From positions 1 to 19,627 of the forward strand of contig JASLFR010000042.1 of assembly GCA_030150565.1 (NCBI GenBank): a stretch of 19,627 nt of DNA, in the 5' to 3' direction. This DNA is from Cardiobacteriales bacterium (lineage in GTDB: Bacteria; Pseudomonadota; Gammaproteobacteria; Cardiobacteriales; Wohlfahrtiimonadaceae). A model generated the notes under the pieces. The model saw nothing but the letters and a program-made list of their open reading frames with translations. It ran no database searches and was not told the origin of the DNA. How positions within the stretch are numbered: position 1 is the stretch's first letter; the number at the start of each line of letters is the position of its first letter. Both the position numbers and the translations under genes were made by a program. This document shows, one piece after another, positions 6,685 to 14,897 of this stretch.

Positions 6685-8604
6685 CTACCCCTCTAAAATC
6701 GATTCAAGCTCCAACCAACGCTCCTCCATCTGCTCCTGCTGCTGCGTTAACTCTGTCAAGCGAGCGAGCTCTTTCGCTTGTGTCTCATGATCCGACTCAT
6801 AAAATTGGGGCGCATTGACCGCTTCTGTTAACTCTGAGAGCTCTCTTTCGAGCGCTTCAAGCTTTGAGGGGAGTTGATCGAGCTCTCGCTGCTCATTAAA
6901 ACTCAACTTTCTTCCTCTTCGCTCCCGCTTCTCCCCCTGTTTAGATTCTTTTTTAGGGGGATTTTTTAGCGCACTCTCCCGCACTCTTCGCGCCTCTTCA
7001 AGAGCAACTCTCTCCCGCTCCTCCCGAATCTTCGCCCAATCGCTATACCCACCAATATACTCCTCTAATACACCATCCCCCTCAAATACGATGGTAGAGG
7101 TCACCACATCATCAAGAAATTGTCGATCGTGAGAGATGAGCAGTAACGTCCCCTCAAAATTGTGCAGCAACTCCTCTAAGAGTTCTAGGGTCTCGATATC
7201 GAGATCGTTTGTCGGCTCATCCATCACTAAAAGATTGAACGGGCGTGTGAAGAGCTTTGCAAGCAGAAGGCGATTACGCTCCCCTCCAGAAAGGGAATTT
7301 ACAGGGGATCGTGCTCGCTCTGGAGTAAACATAAAATCTTGCAACCAACCGATAATGTGGCGTCTCTTACCATTAATCTCGATAAAATCGCTCCCCTCCA
7401 CCACATTCTCCATAACACTCTTCTCAAGATCGAGATCGGAGCGGAGCTGATCAAAATATGCCACCTCAATCTGCGTGCCAAGCTTCACACGCCCTGAGTC
7501 GGGGGTGAGTTCACCGAGCAGTAATTTGATGAGGGTCGACTTCCCCGCTCCATTAGGGCCGATAATTCCAATACGATCCCCCCGCTGAATCACGGTAGAG
7601 AAGTTGGTAATGAGTGGGCGCTCTCCAATTTTATAGCTGATCTTATCCGCCTCAATCACCCGTCTACCTGAGCCGCGCGCCTCTTCATGATTGAGGGTTG
7701 CCACCCCTTGCCGCTCGATCCGATTTTTACGCTCCTCCCGCATCTTCTCTAACGCTTTAACTCGCCCTTCACTCCTTGTTCTTCTCGCCTTCACTCCTTG
7801 ACGAATCCAGATCTCCTCCTCCGCTAACTTCTTATCAAAAGCTCGGCGCTCTAACTCTTCGTTATAGAGCTCTATCGCCTTCTGCTTCTGATAAGCTGAG
7901 TAGGAGCCTGGATACTCTGTTAACTGCCCTCGATCAAGCTCTACAATTTTAGTAGCGAGTTTATCCATAAAGGCTCGATCGTGAGAGACAAAGAGCAGAG
8001 CCCCTCGATAGGTTAAGAGCGTTCGCTCCAACCACTCCACCATCTCAATATCGAGGTGGTTTGTCGGCTCATCTAAGAGGATAAGATCAGGTTCACTCAC
8101 TAAAGCCTTTGCAAGGAGTGCACGACGAATCCAACCGCCAGAGAGATTATCAACTCGCTCAGTTGGCTCAAGTTCAAGGCGAGTCAACATCTCATTAATG
8201 CGCTGATCGGCATTCCAGCCATCGAGGCGATCGAGCTCCTCTTGCAGCTGACTCATCTCATCAAACGCTTTAGGATCCTCTGTCGATTCAAGTAGCTGAT
8301 GGTAACGACTCAACTTCTCCCCAATATTAGAGAGCCCCCCCGCCACAAGCTCATAGATCGTCATAGTCAGATCGGTAGGGATCTCTTGATCAAGCTTTGT
8401 CACCTTCACGCCACTATCAATAACCACCATCCCCTCATCAGGTTCAACCTCACCTGAAACAACTCGTAAGAGGGAGGATTTCCCCTCTCCATTGCGCCCA
8501 ATAATCGCCACCCGCTCCCCTTTTTCTAATGAGAGATTCACCTCCGTTAAGAGGGGGCGCGCCCCGTAAGCGAGTGTAATATTATCTAACCGAACCATAA
8601 CCAT
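6685..8604 (-). CDS. uup: ABC-F family ATPase Uup
   Basis: A soluble protein of 639 residues (E. coli Uup 635) with two ABC cassettes and no membrane domain. Cassette 1 has Walker A GRNGEGKSS (36-44), signature LSGGWIRRALLAKAL and Walker B LILLDEPTNHLD. Cassette 2 has Walker A GPNGAGKST, signature LSGGERNRLLLAKL and Walker B LLVMDEPTNDLD. The linker has the ABC-F arrangement (EEEIWIRQGVKARRTRSEGR), and the C-terminus (about 560-639) is the coiled-coil, DNA-binding extension that separates Uup from other ABC-F proteins. Uup acts on ribosomes/translation and was first found through precise transposon excision and DNA-branch binding in E. coli. The start at 8604 is supported by AGGAG six bases upstream; a second ATG two codons later is less likely. 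It is transcribed alone, divergently from tadA. Confidence 0.94.
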   Translation of the reverse strand: MVMVRLDNITLAYGARPLLTEVNLSLEKGERVAIIGRNGEGKSSLLRVVSGEVEPDEGMVVIDSGVKVTKLDQEIPTDLTMTIYELVAGGLSNIGEKLSRYHQLLESTEDPKAFDEMSQLQEELDRLDGWNADQRINEMLTRLELEPTERVDNLSGGWIRRALLAKALVSEPDLILLDEPTNHLDIEMVEWLERTLLTYRGALLFVSHDRAFMDKLATKIVELDRGQLTEYPGSYSAYQKQKAIELYNEELERRAFDKKLAEEEIWIRQGVKARRTRSEGRVKALEKMREERKNRIERQGVATLNHEEARGSGRRVIEADKISYKIGERPLITNFSTVIQRGDRIGIIGPNGAGKSTLIKLLLGELTPDSGRVKLGTQIEVAYFDQLRSDLDLEKSVMENVVEGSDFIEINGKRRHIIGWLQDFMFTPERARSPVNSLSGGERNRLLLAKLFTRPFNLLVMDEPTNDLDIETLELLEELLHNFEGTLLLISHDRQFLDDVVTSTIVFEGDGVLEEYIGGYSDWAKIREERERVALEEARRVRESALKNPPKKESKQGEKRERRGRKLSFNEQRELDQLPSKLEALERELSELTEAVNAPQFYESDHETQAKELARLTELTQQQEQMEERWLELESILEG

Positions 8605-8644
8605 GCGTGACTCCTGACTTCTCTTTTGTTTAGAGGGGGTGATT

Positions 8645-8653
8645 TGCTAAAAT
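8645..8653 (+). promoter_or_regulatory. Extended -10 promoter for the tadA operon
   Basis: TGCTAAAAT (TG 8645-8646, hexamer TAAAAT 8648-8653) is an extended -10 element; TTGTTT at 8626-8631 could be a weak -35 with a 16-base spacer. Transcription would begin near 8660 and read into the hairpin leader of tadA. Confidence 0.55.
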
Positions 8654-8663
8654 AGAGAGCTTC

Positions 8664-8687
8664 CATCATTAGCGCTCTGCTAAGATG
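8664..8687 (+). other. Leader hairpin upstream of tadA
   Basis: In the predicted 5' leader, CATCaTTAGC (8664-8673) pairs with GCTAAGATG (8679-8687): a 9-bp stem with one bulged A and a 5-base loop. It lies about 30 bases before the tadA start. No T-run follows, so it is not a simple terminator. It may stabilise the transcript or may be incidental. Confidence 0.35.
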
Positions 8688-8716
8688 CCCGATGACTGAT
8701 GATAGAGAGCTTTTCG

Positions 8717-9286
8717 ATGACTCATTATAATTCTTCTCCCCCTTTTGCGCTTGAAGATGCCACGAAAGAGGCAGAACTTCTGCGCCATCAACACTTTATG
8801 GCTCTCGCTTTAGAGGAGGCGGAGAAGGCGTATGCGCTCGGAGAAGTCCCAATCGGAGCCCTCTTAGTCCAAAATGGCACCATTATTGGGCGGGGCTACA
8901 ATCGCTCAATTATCGATCATGATCCCACCGCTCATGCAGAGATGAATGCGATCCGCTCCGCTGCTAAGCATATTCAGAATTATCGGCTTACAGGGAGTGA
9001 TCTCTACGTTACGCTCGAACCCTGTATGATGTGTGCAGGGAGCTTAATCCACGCTCGAATCGAGCGAGTCATCTTTGGTGCGGGTGATTCAAGAAATGGG
9101 GGCTTAGTGAGTCAAATCGCCCTCAACGAGATTGAAGCGTTCAACCATAAAGTGAGCATTATTCCCCATATTTTAGAAGAGAAGTGTCGCACCCGTTTAA
9201 AACAATTTTTTAAAGAGCGGCGCGCCCAGCAGAAGCATAGAAAAGGTCACACTGCTCTTCTTAAAACAGAAGAGGTTACAACATGA
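8717..9286 (+). CDS. tadA: tRNA-specific adenosine deaminase TadA
   Basis: TadA converts the wobble adenosine 34 of tRNA-Arg(ACG) to inosine and is usually essential. Counting from the ATG at 8717 (189 residues), the zinc/catalytic motif TAHAEMNAI has His73 as zinc ligand and Glu75 as proton shuttle; EPCMMCAGSL carries the zinc ligands Cys103 and Cys106. QNYRL and the substrate-binding GEVPIGALL are also present. I prefer 8717 over the ATG at 8699 because GAGAG stands 8 bases before it and 8699 has no ribosome binding site. The N-terminal 25 residues before HQHFMALALEEA are poorly conserved, as in E. coli. The charged C-terminal tail ends in an ATGA overlap with zapE. Confidence 0.96.
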   Translation: MTHYNSSPPFALEDATKEAELLRHQHFMALALEEAEKAYALGEVPIGALLVQNGTIIGRGYNRSIIDHDPTAHAEMNAIRSAAKHIQNYRLTGSDLYVTLEPCMMCAGSLIHARIERVIFGAGDSRNGGLVSQIALNEIEAFNHKVSIIPHILEEKCRTRLKQFFKERRAQQKHRKGHTALLKTEEVTT

Positions 9287-10434
9287 GTACCATAAAAGCG
9301 GCCTACCGATCCCTCATTAAAGAGCGGGGATATAAAGAAGATCCTCAACAGCTTAATGTTGTTGAGGCGTACGATACCCTTAAAAAACGGCTGGAAGCGG
9401 GGGATGAGCCTAAACTCAATCCCGATAAGTTGAGCCGTATGCAGCGCCTCTTTAAACCTTTTGCCAACACCGATCACGCCCTTGAGTATGATGATCCTCG
9501 TGGGCTCTATATCTACGGACGAGTTGGGCGAGGGAAGACCTTCTTGATGGATCTCTTCTATGAGAATGTGAATGTGCCTAAAATTCGGGAGCATTACTAC
9601 CACTTTATGCAAGATATTCATCAGCGACTCCACCACTATAAAGGGGAGAGCGATCCCCTCTCTTTAATCGCTAAAGCGTATGCAAAAGAGTGTAAAGTGC
9701 TCTGTGTGGATGAATTTCATGTGATCGACATCACCGATGCGATGATTCTCTACCGCCTCTTAAAAGGATTTATTGAGGAGGGGATTATCTTCATCACCAC
9801 CTCCAACAGAACGCCAGATGAGCTCTATAAAAATGGGTTACAGCGCCAACAATTCCTCCCTGCAATTGCGCTGATTAAGGAGCGATTAGCGGTGATTCCC
9901 CTCGATACAGATCAAGATTACCGCATGCGCCACCTAGAGAGCGCTGATATGTGGTTTACAGGGGATATTGAGGCGCAAAACAACCATTACGAAACGATCT
10001 TTGAAGAGCTGATTGGCAAGATGAAAGGGCCTGTTACCATGAATGTAAATGGGCACGATTTTAAGATGCGTAAACGGACAGAGAGCGCCGCATGGTTCAC
10101 CTTTGAAGAGGCGTGTTTAAAGCCGAGGGCAGCTCAAGATTTTATCCAGATCGCCTCCTGCTTCGACAATATCTTCTTTACCGAACTTCCCCAATTGACC
10201 CGACAGCTTGAAGATGCCGCCCGCCGTTTTGTGATTATGGTGGATGAATTTTACGATCAAGGGGTGAAGCTCGCCATCGGCTCTGAGGTGGATCTTCAAA
10301 ACCTCTACGCCGCTCAAGGGGAGAAAGCGATCGATTTTGAATTTGATCGCACCATCAGCCGCCTTGTAGAGATGCAATCTCAAACCTATCTCGATCAACC
10401 TAAACGTCAAAAAAGTGAGTGTAATTGTGACTAA
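9283..10434 (+). CDS. zapE: Cell division ATPase ZapE (AFG1-like)
   Basis: A 383-residue P-loop ATPase of the AFG1/ZapE family (E. coli ZapE 375). In E. coli it associates with the Z ring under stress and modulates FtsZ assembly. Visible motifs are YIYGRVGRGKTFLMDLF with Walker A at residues 79-86, Walker B VLCVDEFHV (Asp143-Glu144), the family block DITDAMILYRLL, the sensor-like TTSNRTPDELYKNGLQRQQFLPAI, and a conserved C-terminal RFVIMVDEFYDQGVKL. GAGG lies 8 bases upstream of the ATG, which overlaps the tadA stop. The next gene begins inside its last codons, so it sits in the middle of a tightly coupled operon. Confidence 0.95.
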   Translation: MSTIKAAYRSLIKERGYKEDPQQLNVVEAYDTLKKRLEAGDEPKLNPDKLSRMQRLFKPFANTDHALEYDDPRGLYIYGRVGRGKTFLMDLFYENVNVPKIREHYYHFMQDIHQRLHHYKGESDPLSLIAKAYAKECKVLCVDEFHVIDITDAMILYRLLKGFIEEGIIFITTSNRTPDELYKNGLQRQQFLPAIALIKERLAVIPLDTDQDYRMRHLESADMWFTGDIEAQNNHYETIFEELIGKMKGPVTMNVNGHDFKMRKRTESAAWFTFEEACLKPRAAQDFIQIASCFDNIFFTELPQLTRQLEDAARRFVIMVDEFYDQGVKLAIGSEVDLQNLYAAQGEKAIDFEFDRTISRLVEMQSQTYLDQPKRQKSECNCD

Positions 10435-13400
10435 TAGTGAGTTGAAAACCTCCTCTCCTACCCGTACCCCCTTCCCAAGCAATCAGACGCCGAGCGAATT
10501 GGTGCATGAATTCCTCCTTCGTCTAAAAGAGAGCCCATTTAAGGGGGATATTGAGGAGAGTTACGCAAAACGCTTAATGGCGGCAACCGATAATTCTCTC
10601 TATCAGCTGATGCCTTCGGCGATCATCTTCCCTAAAAATCATGAAGATGTTGAGCGTGTGATGAGCCTCCTTGCTGAGCCGAGATTCCGTTCCCTCTCCA
10701 TCACCCCTCGCGGTGGAGGAACAGGAACGAATGGGCAATCACTCACCTTCGGGCTAGTACTCGATCTCTCCCGCTATATGAACAATATCATTAGCTTAGA
10801 TCAGGAGAATCGTACCGTAACGGTTCAGACAGGGGTAGTAAAAGATCAGCTCAACGCCTTTTTACGCCCATTTGGTTACTTCTTCGCTCCTGAACTCTCC
10901 ACTTCAAATCGCGCTACGATCGGGGGGATGATCAATACCGACGCCTCAGGGCAAGGGAGCTGTGAATATGGTAAAACCAGTCAACATGTTGTTGAGCTTC
11001 TCGGTGTCTATGCAGGTGGAAAAACGCTCCGTACAAGAAGCATGGAGCGAGCGGCATTAAAGGAGCTAGATGAGGACTCCCCTCTGCTGAAGATCTCCCA
11101 AAAACTTGAGGCCTCCATTGCGCCCCATAAAGAGGAGATTAAAGCTGTTTTTCCCCCACTCAATCGCTACGTGACGGGGTACGATCTCGATCACTTTGCC
11201 CATGATGAATCCTTTAATCTCAATCATCTACTCTGTGGCTCTGAAGGGACGCTTGGTATCTTTACTGAAGCGGTTCTCAATATCCTCCCCATTCCGAAAG
11301 AGACAGCGCTTGTACTCATCTCTTACGATGATTTTATTGAAGCGCTCGCCGATACCCCCCTTCTTATGAAGGCAGAAGCGACATCCATCGAGATTCTTGA
11401 TGATATTGTGCTTGAGATCGCTAAAAATGATTATATCTGGGCCACAACAGAGGAGTATTTTGAGGGGATCGATTATGCTCATCTAAAAGCGCTACAACTC
11501 ATCGAATTTAACGCTGATACGGTTGAAGAGTTAGAAGAGCGGGTAGAGCGCTTTATGCACTACTGCAATGAACACCCTAATGCTCACCGATTAACGCGCC
11601 ACGCAATCTTTGGAAAAAGCGCAGTCAATCGAGTCTACGGATTGCGTAAGCGAGCTGTAGGGTTACTCGGAGCAGTTGAGGGGAATCGTCGTCCACTCCC
11701 CTTCGTTGAGGATACAGCGGTTCCTCCTGAGAATCTTGCCCCCTTTATTGCAGAGTTTAAAGCGGTGCTCGATCAGCACCAACTTCGTTACGGTATGTTT
11801 GGGCATGCTGATGCTGGAGTGATTCACGTTCGCCCTGCACTCGATATGAAGTTACCGAGCGATCGTGATCTCATTCGTCCAATCTCTGATGCAATCTACA
11901 CCCTTTGTGAAAAGTATGGGGGAGCACTCTGGGGAGAGCATGGAAAAGGGGTCCGTTCTGAATACTCAGAGCAATTTTTTGGAGCGCTCTACCCCGTCAT
12001 TCAGTCGGTTAAAGAGATCTTTGACCCATACAATCAGCTCAATCCTGGAAAGATCGCCATCGCACCTCCCAAAGAGGGTCTTCCTTCTCGTGAGCTCTAC
12101 GCCATTGATGGATTACCCACGCGCGGTCTCCTGAATGGGCAGATCAATCAGCTCTATTTTGAGACCTTCCCCAATACGCTCTACTGTAATGGGAATGGCG
12201 CCTGCTTCAATTACGATACCGATGCCGCAATGTGCCCAAGCTATAAAGCGACTCGTGAGCGAATCAACTCCCCTAAAGGGCGCTCTGAATTGATTAAAGA
12301 GTGGTTGCGTCAACGAACAATTGGGAAAGTAGATCCACAATTTGAAGCGGAGATGAATGAGAGCTTCTCCCTCTGTTTAAGCTGTAAATCGTGTGTGGGT
12401 GAGTGCCCGATGAAGGTGGATATTCCAGATGCGAAGGCGGAATTTTTACACCACTACCACCAGACTCATCCTCGTCCGAAATATCACAATCTCTTAGCAA
12501 AAGCGGAAGAGATCGCCCCTCTAACGGCTGCTTTAGGTGCGCTCTATCGCCCCTTAGCAAAGGGAAGAGTAGCTAAAAAGATCACTGAAAAGCTGGGATT
12601 AATCGATCTTCCAATCCCTCAAAAGAGTGATCTAAAAGATCAGATTAAAAGAGGGCGGGTGGTTCAACTGAGCGATCGCACGATCAAAAAACTAAAAGAG
12701 CTAAGCGACAAGGAGAAGAGAGAGAGCGTCATTATCGTTCCTGACGTCTTCCTCCAGTTTTATGATGCAACGACCCTCAACGCTACCCTTGAACTGCTCC
12801 CCAATCTTGGGGTAACCCTCTATCTTGCCCCTTATCGCCCATCAGGAAAGGTGCAACATGTTTTGGGCTATCTTGAGCAATTTAAGAGAAGCGCGCTCCA
12901 TCAAAATCAGCTACTAGAGCGCTTGGCGGAGAGCAATATCCCATTAATTGGAATTGAGCCCCCCGTCACCCTCCTCTATCGCGATGAGTATCGTAAAAAG
13001 CTGGGGCTAAATACTCCAGATGTTCTCCTCATTCAGGAGTGGCTCTTTGAGTACCTCTCTCCCCTCCCCCCTGCTAAAATTAGCGCCCTTATGAAAGGGA
13101 AACCAAAAGAGGGATTACAGCTCCTTAGCCACTGTACTGAGAAGAGTAATGCAACCCACGCTCCAAAGGTGTGGCAGTCGATTTTTGCTCTCTTCAATCA
13201 ACCCTTAACCTTAACGCCAACGGGCTGTTGTGGGATGAGTGGCTCTTTTGGACATGTTAAAGAGAATGAGATGATCTCACGCAAGATCTATCATCAATCG
13301 TGGAAAAAAGTGGTCGATAGCCATGCGCCCGACACACTTCTTGCAACAGGATTCTCCTGCCGCTCACAAGTAGAGCGATTTAGCGAGGTTAAGGTGCTCC

Positions 13401-13441
13401 ACCCAATTGTCTATCTAAATCAGCTAATTAAGGGGGTGTAG
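10415..13441 (+). CDS. ydiJ: YdiJ-type FAD-linked oxidoreductase with Fe-S and CCG domains
   Basis: A large (up to 1008 residues; E. coli YdiJ 1018) single-chain enzyme of the D-lactate/D-2-hydroxyglutarate dehydrogenase-like group. In order: an FAD-binding PCMH domain with TPRGGGTGTNGQ (about 96-107) and ELSTSNRATIGGMINTDASG; an FAD-oxidase C-terminal domain ending in WGEHGKG...FDPYNQLNPGK; a cysteine cluster CNGNGAC...CP; a 4Fe-4S motif CLSCKSCVGECP (about 654-665); and a C-terminal heterodisulfide-reductase-like CCG region with HCTEKS, GCCGMSGSFGH (about 936-946) and FSCRSQ. All expected cysteines are present. It probably oxidises a D-2-hydroxyacid and passes electrons to an acceptor; the substrate is inferred from the family. 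No ATG fits: GTG at 10415, GTG at 10427 or TTG at 10442 must serve, so the gene overlaps zapE by up to 20 bases. Confidence 0.93.
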   Translation: MSVIVTNSELKTSSPTRTPFPSNQTPSELVHEFLLRLKESPFKGDIEESYAKRLMAATDNSLYQLMPSAIIFPKNHEDVERVMSLLAEPRFRSLSITPRGGGTGTNGQSLTFGLVLDLSRYMNNIISLDQENRTVTVQTGVVKDQLNAFLRPFGYFFAPELSTSNRATIGGMINTDASGQGSCEYGKTSQHVVELLGVYAGGKTLRTRSMERAALKELDEDSPLLKISQKLEASIAPHKEEIKAVFPPLNRYVTGYDLDHFAHDESFNLNHLLCGSEGTLGIFTEAVLNILPIPKETALVLISYDDFIEALADTPLLMKAEATSIEILDDIVLEIAKNDYIWATTEEYFEGIDYAHLKALQLIEFNADTVEELEERVERFMHYCNEHPNAHRLTRHAIFGKSAVNRVYGLRKRAVGLLGAVEGNRRPLPFVEDTAVPPENLAPFIAEFKAVLDQHQLRYGMFGHADAGVIHVRPALDMKLPSDRDLIRPISDAIYTLCEKYGGALWGEHGKGVRSEYSEQFFGALYPVIQSVKEIFDPYNQLNPGKIAIAPPKEGLPSRELYAIDGLPTRGLLNGQINQLYFETFPNTLYCNGNGACFNYDTDAAMCPSYKATRERINSPKGRSELIKEWLRQRTIGKVDPQFEAEMNESFSLCLSCKSCVGECPMKVDIPDAKAEFLHHYHQTHPRPKYHNLLAKAEEIAPLTAALGALYRPLAKGRVAKKITEKLGLIDLPIPQKSDLKDQIKRGRVVQLSDRTIKKLKELSDKEKRESVIIVPDVFLQFYDATTLNATLELLPNLGVTLYLAPYRPSGKVQHVLGYLEQFKRSALHQNQLLERLAESNIPLIGIEPPVTLLYRDEYRKKLGLNTPDVLLIQEWLFEYLSPLPPAKISALMKGKPKEGLQLLSHCTEKSNATHAPKVWQSIFALFNQPLTLTPTGCCGMSGSFGHVKENEMISRKIYHQSWKKVVDSHAPDTLLATGFSCRSQVERFSEVKVLHPIVYLNQLIKGV

Positions 13442-13442
13442 A

Positions 13443-13643
13443 GTGATTGAATTACTCATCTTAGTTATTCTTATTCTTCTCTTTATTTTTCTGCCACCCC
13501 CCTACTTTTTAGGATTATTGGGGGTAGGCTTTTTAAGCTTTATGGTGATGATGCTTCGCTCTGCCAAGAGAGCTCGTCAAGTGGCGGAAGATTCTCAAGC
13601 GGAGAATAGCCAATCGATTAAGGAGAAACCTCATGAAGATTAA
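13443..13643 (+). CDS. Small membrane protein of unknown function (66 aa)
   Basis: The GTG at 13443 lies one base after the ydiJ stop and is preceded by AAGGGGGT, a good ribosome binding site. The product has a hydrophobic hairpin (about residues 3-17 and 21-38, turned at LPPPYFLG), a positively charged RSAKRARQ immediately after it, and a polar, Glu/Gln-rich C-terminal tail; this suggests two membrane helices with the tail in the cytoplasm. Its last 11 bases overlap the next gene, whose ribosome binding site AAGGAG lies inside it. I do not recognise a family. The spacing, the start signal and the membrane topology support a real gene. Confidence 0.7.
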   Translation: MIELLILVILILLFIFLPPPYFLGLLGVGFLSFMVMMLRSAKRARQVAEDSQAENSQSIKEKPHED

Positions 13644-13896
13644 AATCCGCAATATTATCTTTGCGCTCTATATGTCAGGGGTGATGTCCTTCTGCATGTC
13701 AGGGGTGATCACTTGGATCAACCTCCGCTCGCTTGAAGATGCGCCCCCTTTTCTCTCTAGCTGGCTAACGCAATCCTTCCCACTCTCCTACATTGTTGCG
13801 CTCCCCATTGCGCTCTTTGTTGTTCCCCTTGTGGGAAAACTCACCAATATCACCCTCTCACTGCTCTTTAAAGAGCCCTTAAGAGATCAAGGATGA
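13633..13896 (+). CDS. DUF2798 family small membrane protein
   Basis: The 87-residue protein has two hydrophobic segments (about 6-31 and 50-77). The pattern YMSGVMSFCMSGVITWINL at the first helix, a SW segment between the helices, and LPIALFVVPLVGKL at the second match my memory of DUF2798, small inner-membrane proteins of unknown function. AAGGAG lies 8 bases upstream of the ATG, within the preceding gene; the stop overlaps the yeiH start (ATGA). A perfect 14-base direct repeat 24 bases apart (13672-13685 and 13696-13709) encodes the doubled MSGV motif. Confidence 0.78.
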   Translation: MKIKIRNIIFALYMSGVMSFCMSGVITWINLRSLEDAPPFLSSWLTQSFPLSYIVALPIALFVVPLVGKLTNITLSLLFKEPLRDQG

Positions 13897-14897
13897 TTAG
13901 GCGTAATAGTGCTGGGATTTTGTTAGCGCTCTTCGTCATGATGATCGCCTCCCTATTAGCACGCCTTATTCCGCTGCTTGGAGCTCCAGCCTTAGCGCTT
14001 CTATTGGGGATTGTGATCGGTAATTCCCCTCTTCGAGCAACGCTAAACACTCCCCTCTTTAGTGGAGGAACCCGCTTTGCAGAGGGGCGCTTTTTAGAGT
14101 ACTCCATCATCCTTTTAGGAGCGACGCTCTCAATCGAGGCGATGGTAGCCCTTAAACTCTCTGGCCTTCTCTTTATTCTCTGCACCTTAATAGTGACGAT
14201 CACCGCTGCGCTCTCAATCGGTAGATGGTTAAAATTCCCCCTCACTACTACTCTTCTGATGGCAGCTGGTAACGGAGTCTGTGGCTCTTCGGCAATCGCT
14301 GCGACTGCCCCTGCGATTGATGCAAGTGATGAAGAGCGTGGGCTTGTGATTACCATCGTCAATTTAGCGGGAACAGTTATGATGTTTCTGCTCCCGCTTC
14401 TTGTCTGGCTCCTCTTTCGAGATGAGCCGTTACAGAGTGCAGCATTGATGGGGGGTGTACTGCAATCGGTTGGGCAAGTTGTGGGGGGTGCGAGTATGGT
14501 TGATGCCTCAATTGTTGATTTTGCACTTCTCTTTAAGATTCTTCGTATCTTAATGTTGGTGCCGATTGTGCTCCTCTTTACCCATCTTGCCACTCAAAAG
14601 AGGGGCGCAAAAAAGATTAACGAAAGAGGAGTACCACTCCTTAAACGGGTGCCTTGGTATATCTACGGATTTTTAATCACCGCTCTTCTCAATACGTTAC
14701 ACCTACTGCCTGAAGGGCTCGACCCGATTTTAACTTTTTTACGCCAAAATCTTGAGATCACAGCACTTGCAGCGATTGGCCTACGCCTCAATCTACAGAG
14801 CCTAAAAGCTCAAGGGATCGCTTTTACTCAATATTCGCTGCTCTTAGGGGGCATTCAAATTGGGGGCGCGATTCTACTGATTATGCTGCTTCTCTAA
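13893..14897 (+). CDS. yeiH: YeiH family (UPF0324) putative sulfate exporter-like permease
   Basis: A 334-residue polytopic protein of about ten membrane segments, the usual length for YeiH/YeiI proteins. The family hallmarks are LGAPALALLLGIVIGN near the N-terminus, FLEYSIILLGATLS, and the strongly conserved AAGNGVCGSSAIAATAPAI at about 125-143, followed by GVLQSVGQVVGGASMVD. Family members are annotated as putative sulfate exporters on limited evidence; the substrate here is unknown. It is the last gene of the tadA operon, joined to the DUF2798 gene by ATGA. Its last 24 bases overlap the 3' end of ogt on the opposite strand, and I see no terminator in the junction. Confidence 0.9.
   Translation: MIRRNSAGILLALFVMMIASLLARLIPLLGAPALALLLGIVIGNSPLRATLNTPLFSGGTRFAEGRFLEYSIILLGATLSIEAMVALKLSGLLFILCTLIVTITAALSIGRWLKFPLTTTLLMAAGNGVCGSSAIAATAPAIDASDEERGLVITIVNLAGTVMMFLLPLLVWLLFRDEPLQSAALMGGVLQSVGQVVGGASMVDASIVDFALLFKILRILMLVPIVLLFTHLATQKRGAKKINERGVPLLKRVPWYIYGFLITALLNTLHLLPEGLDPILTFLRQNLEITALAAIGLRLNLQSLKAQGIAFTQYSLLLGGIQIGGAILLIMLLL

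Noticed and set aside
13868..14593. Long open frame (241 codons) on the minus strand opposite yeiH
   Set aside because: Its translation is Ser/Arg/Thr/Ile-rich without any recognisable domain or hydrophobic pattern, it has no ribosome binding site, and it lies wholly opposite a well-recognised YeiH protein; it is a codon-usage shadow.
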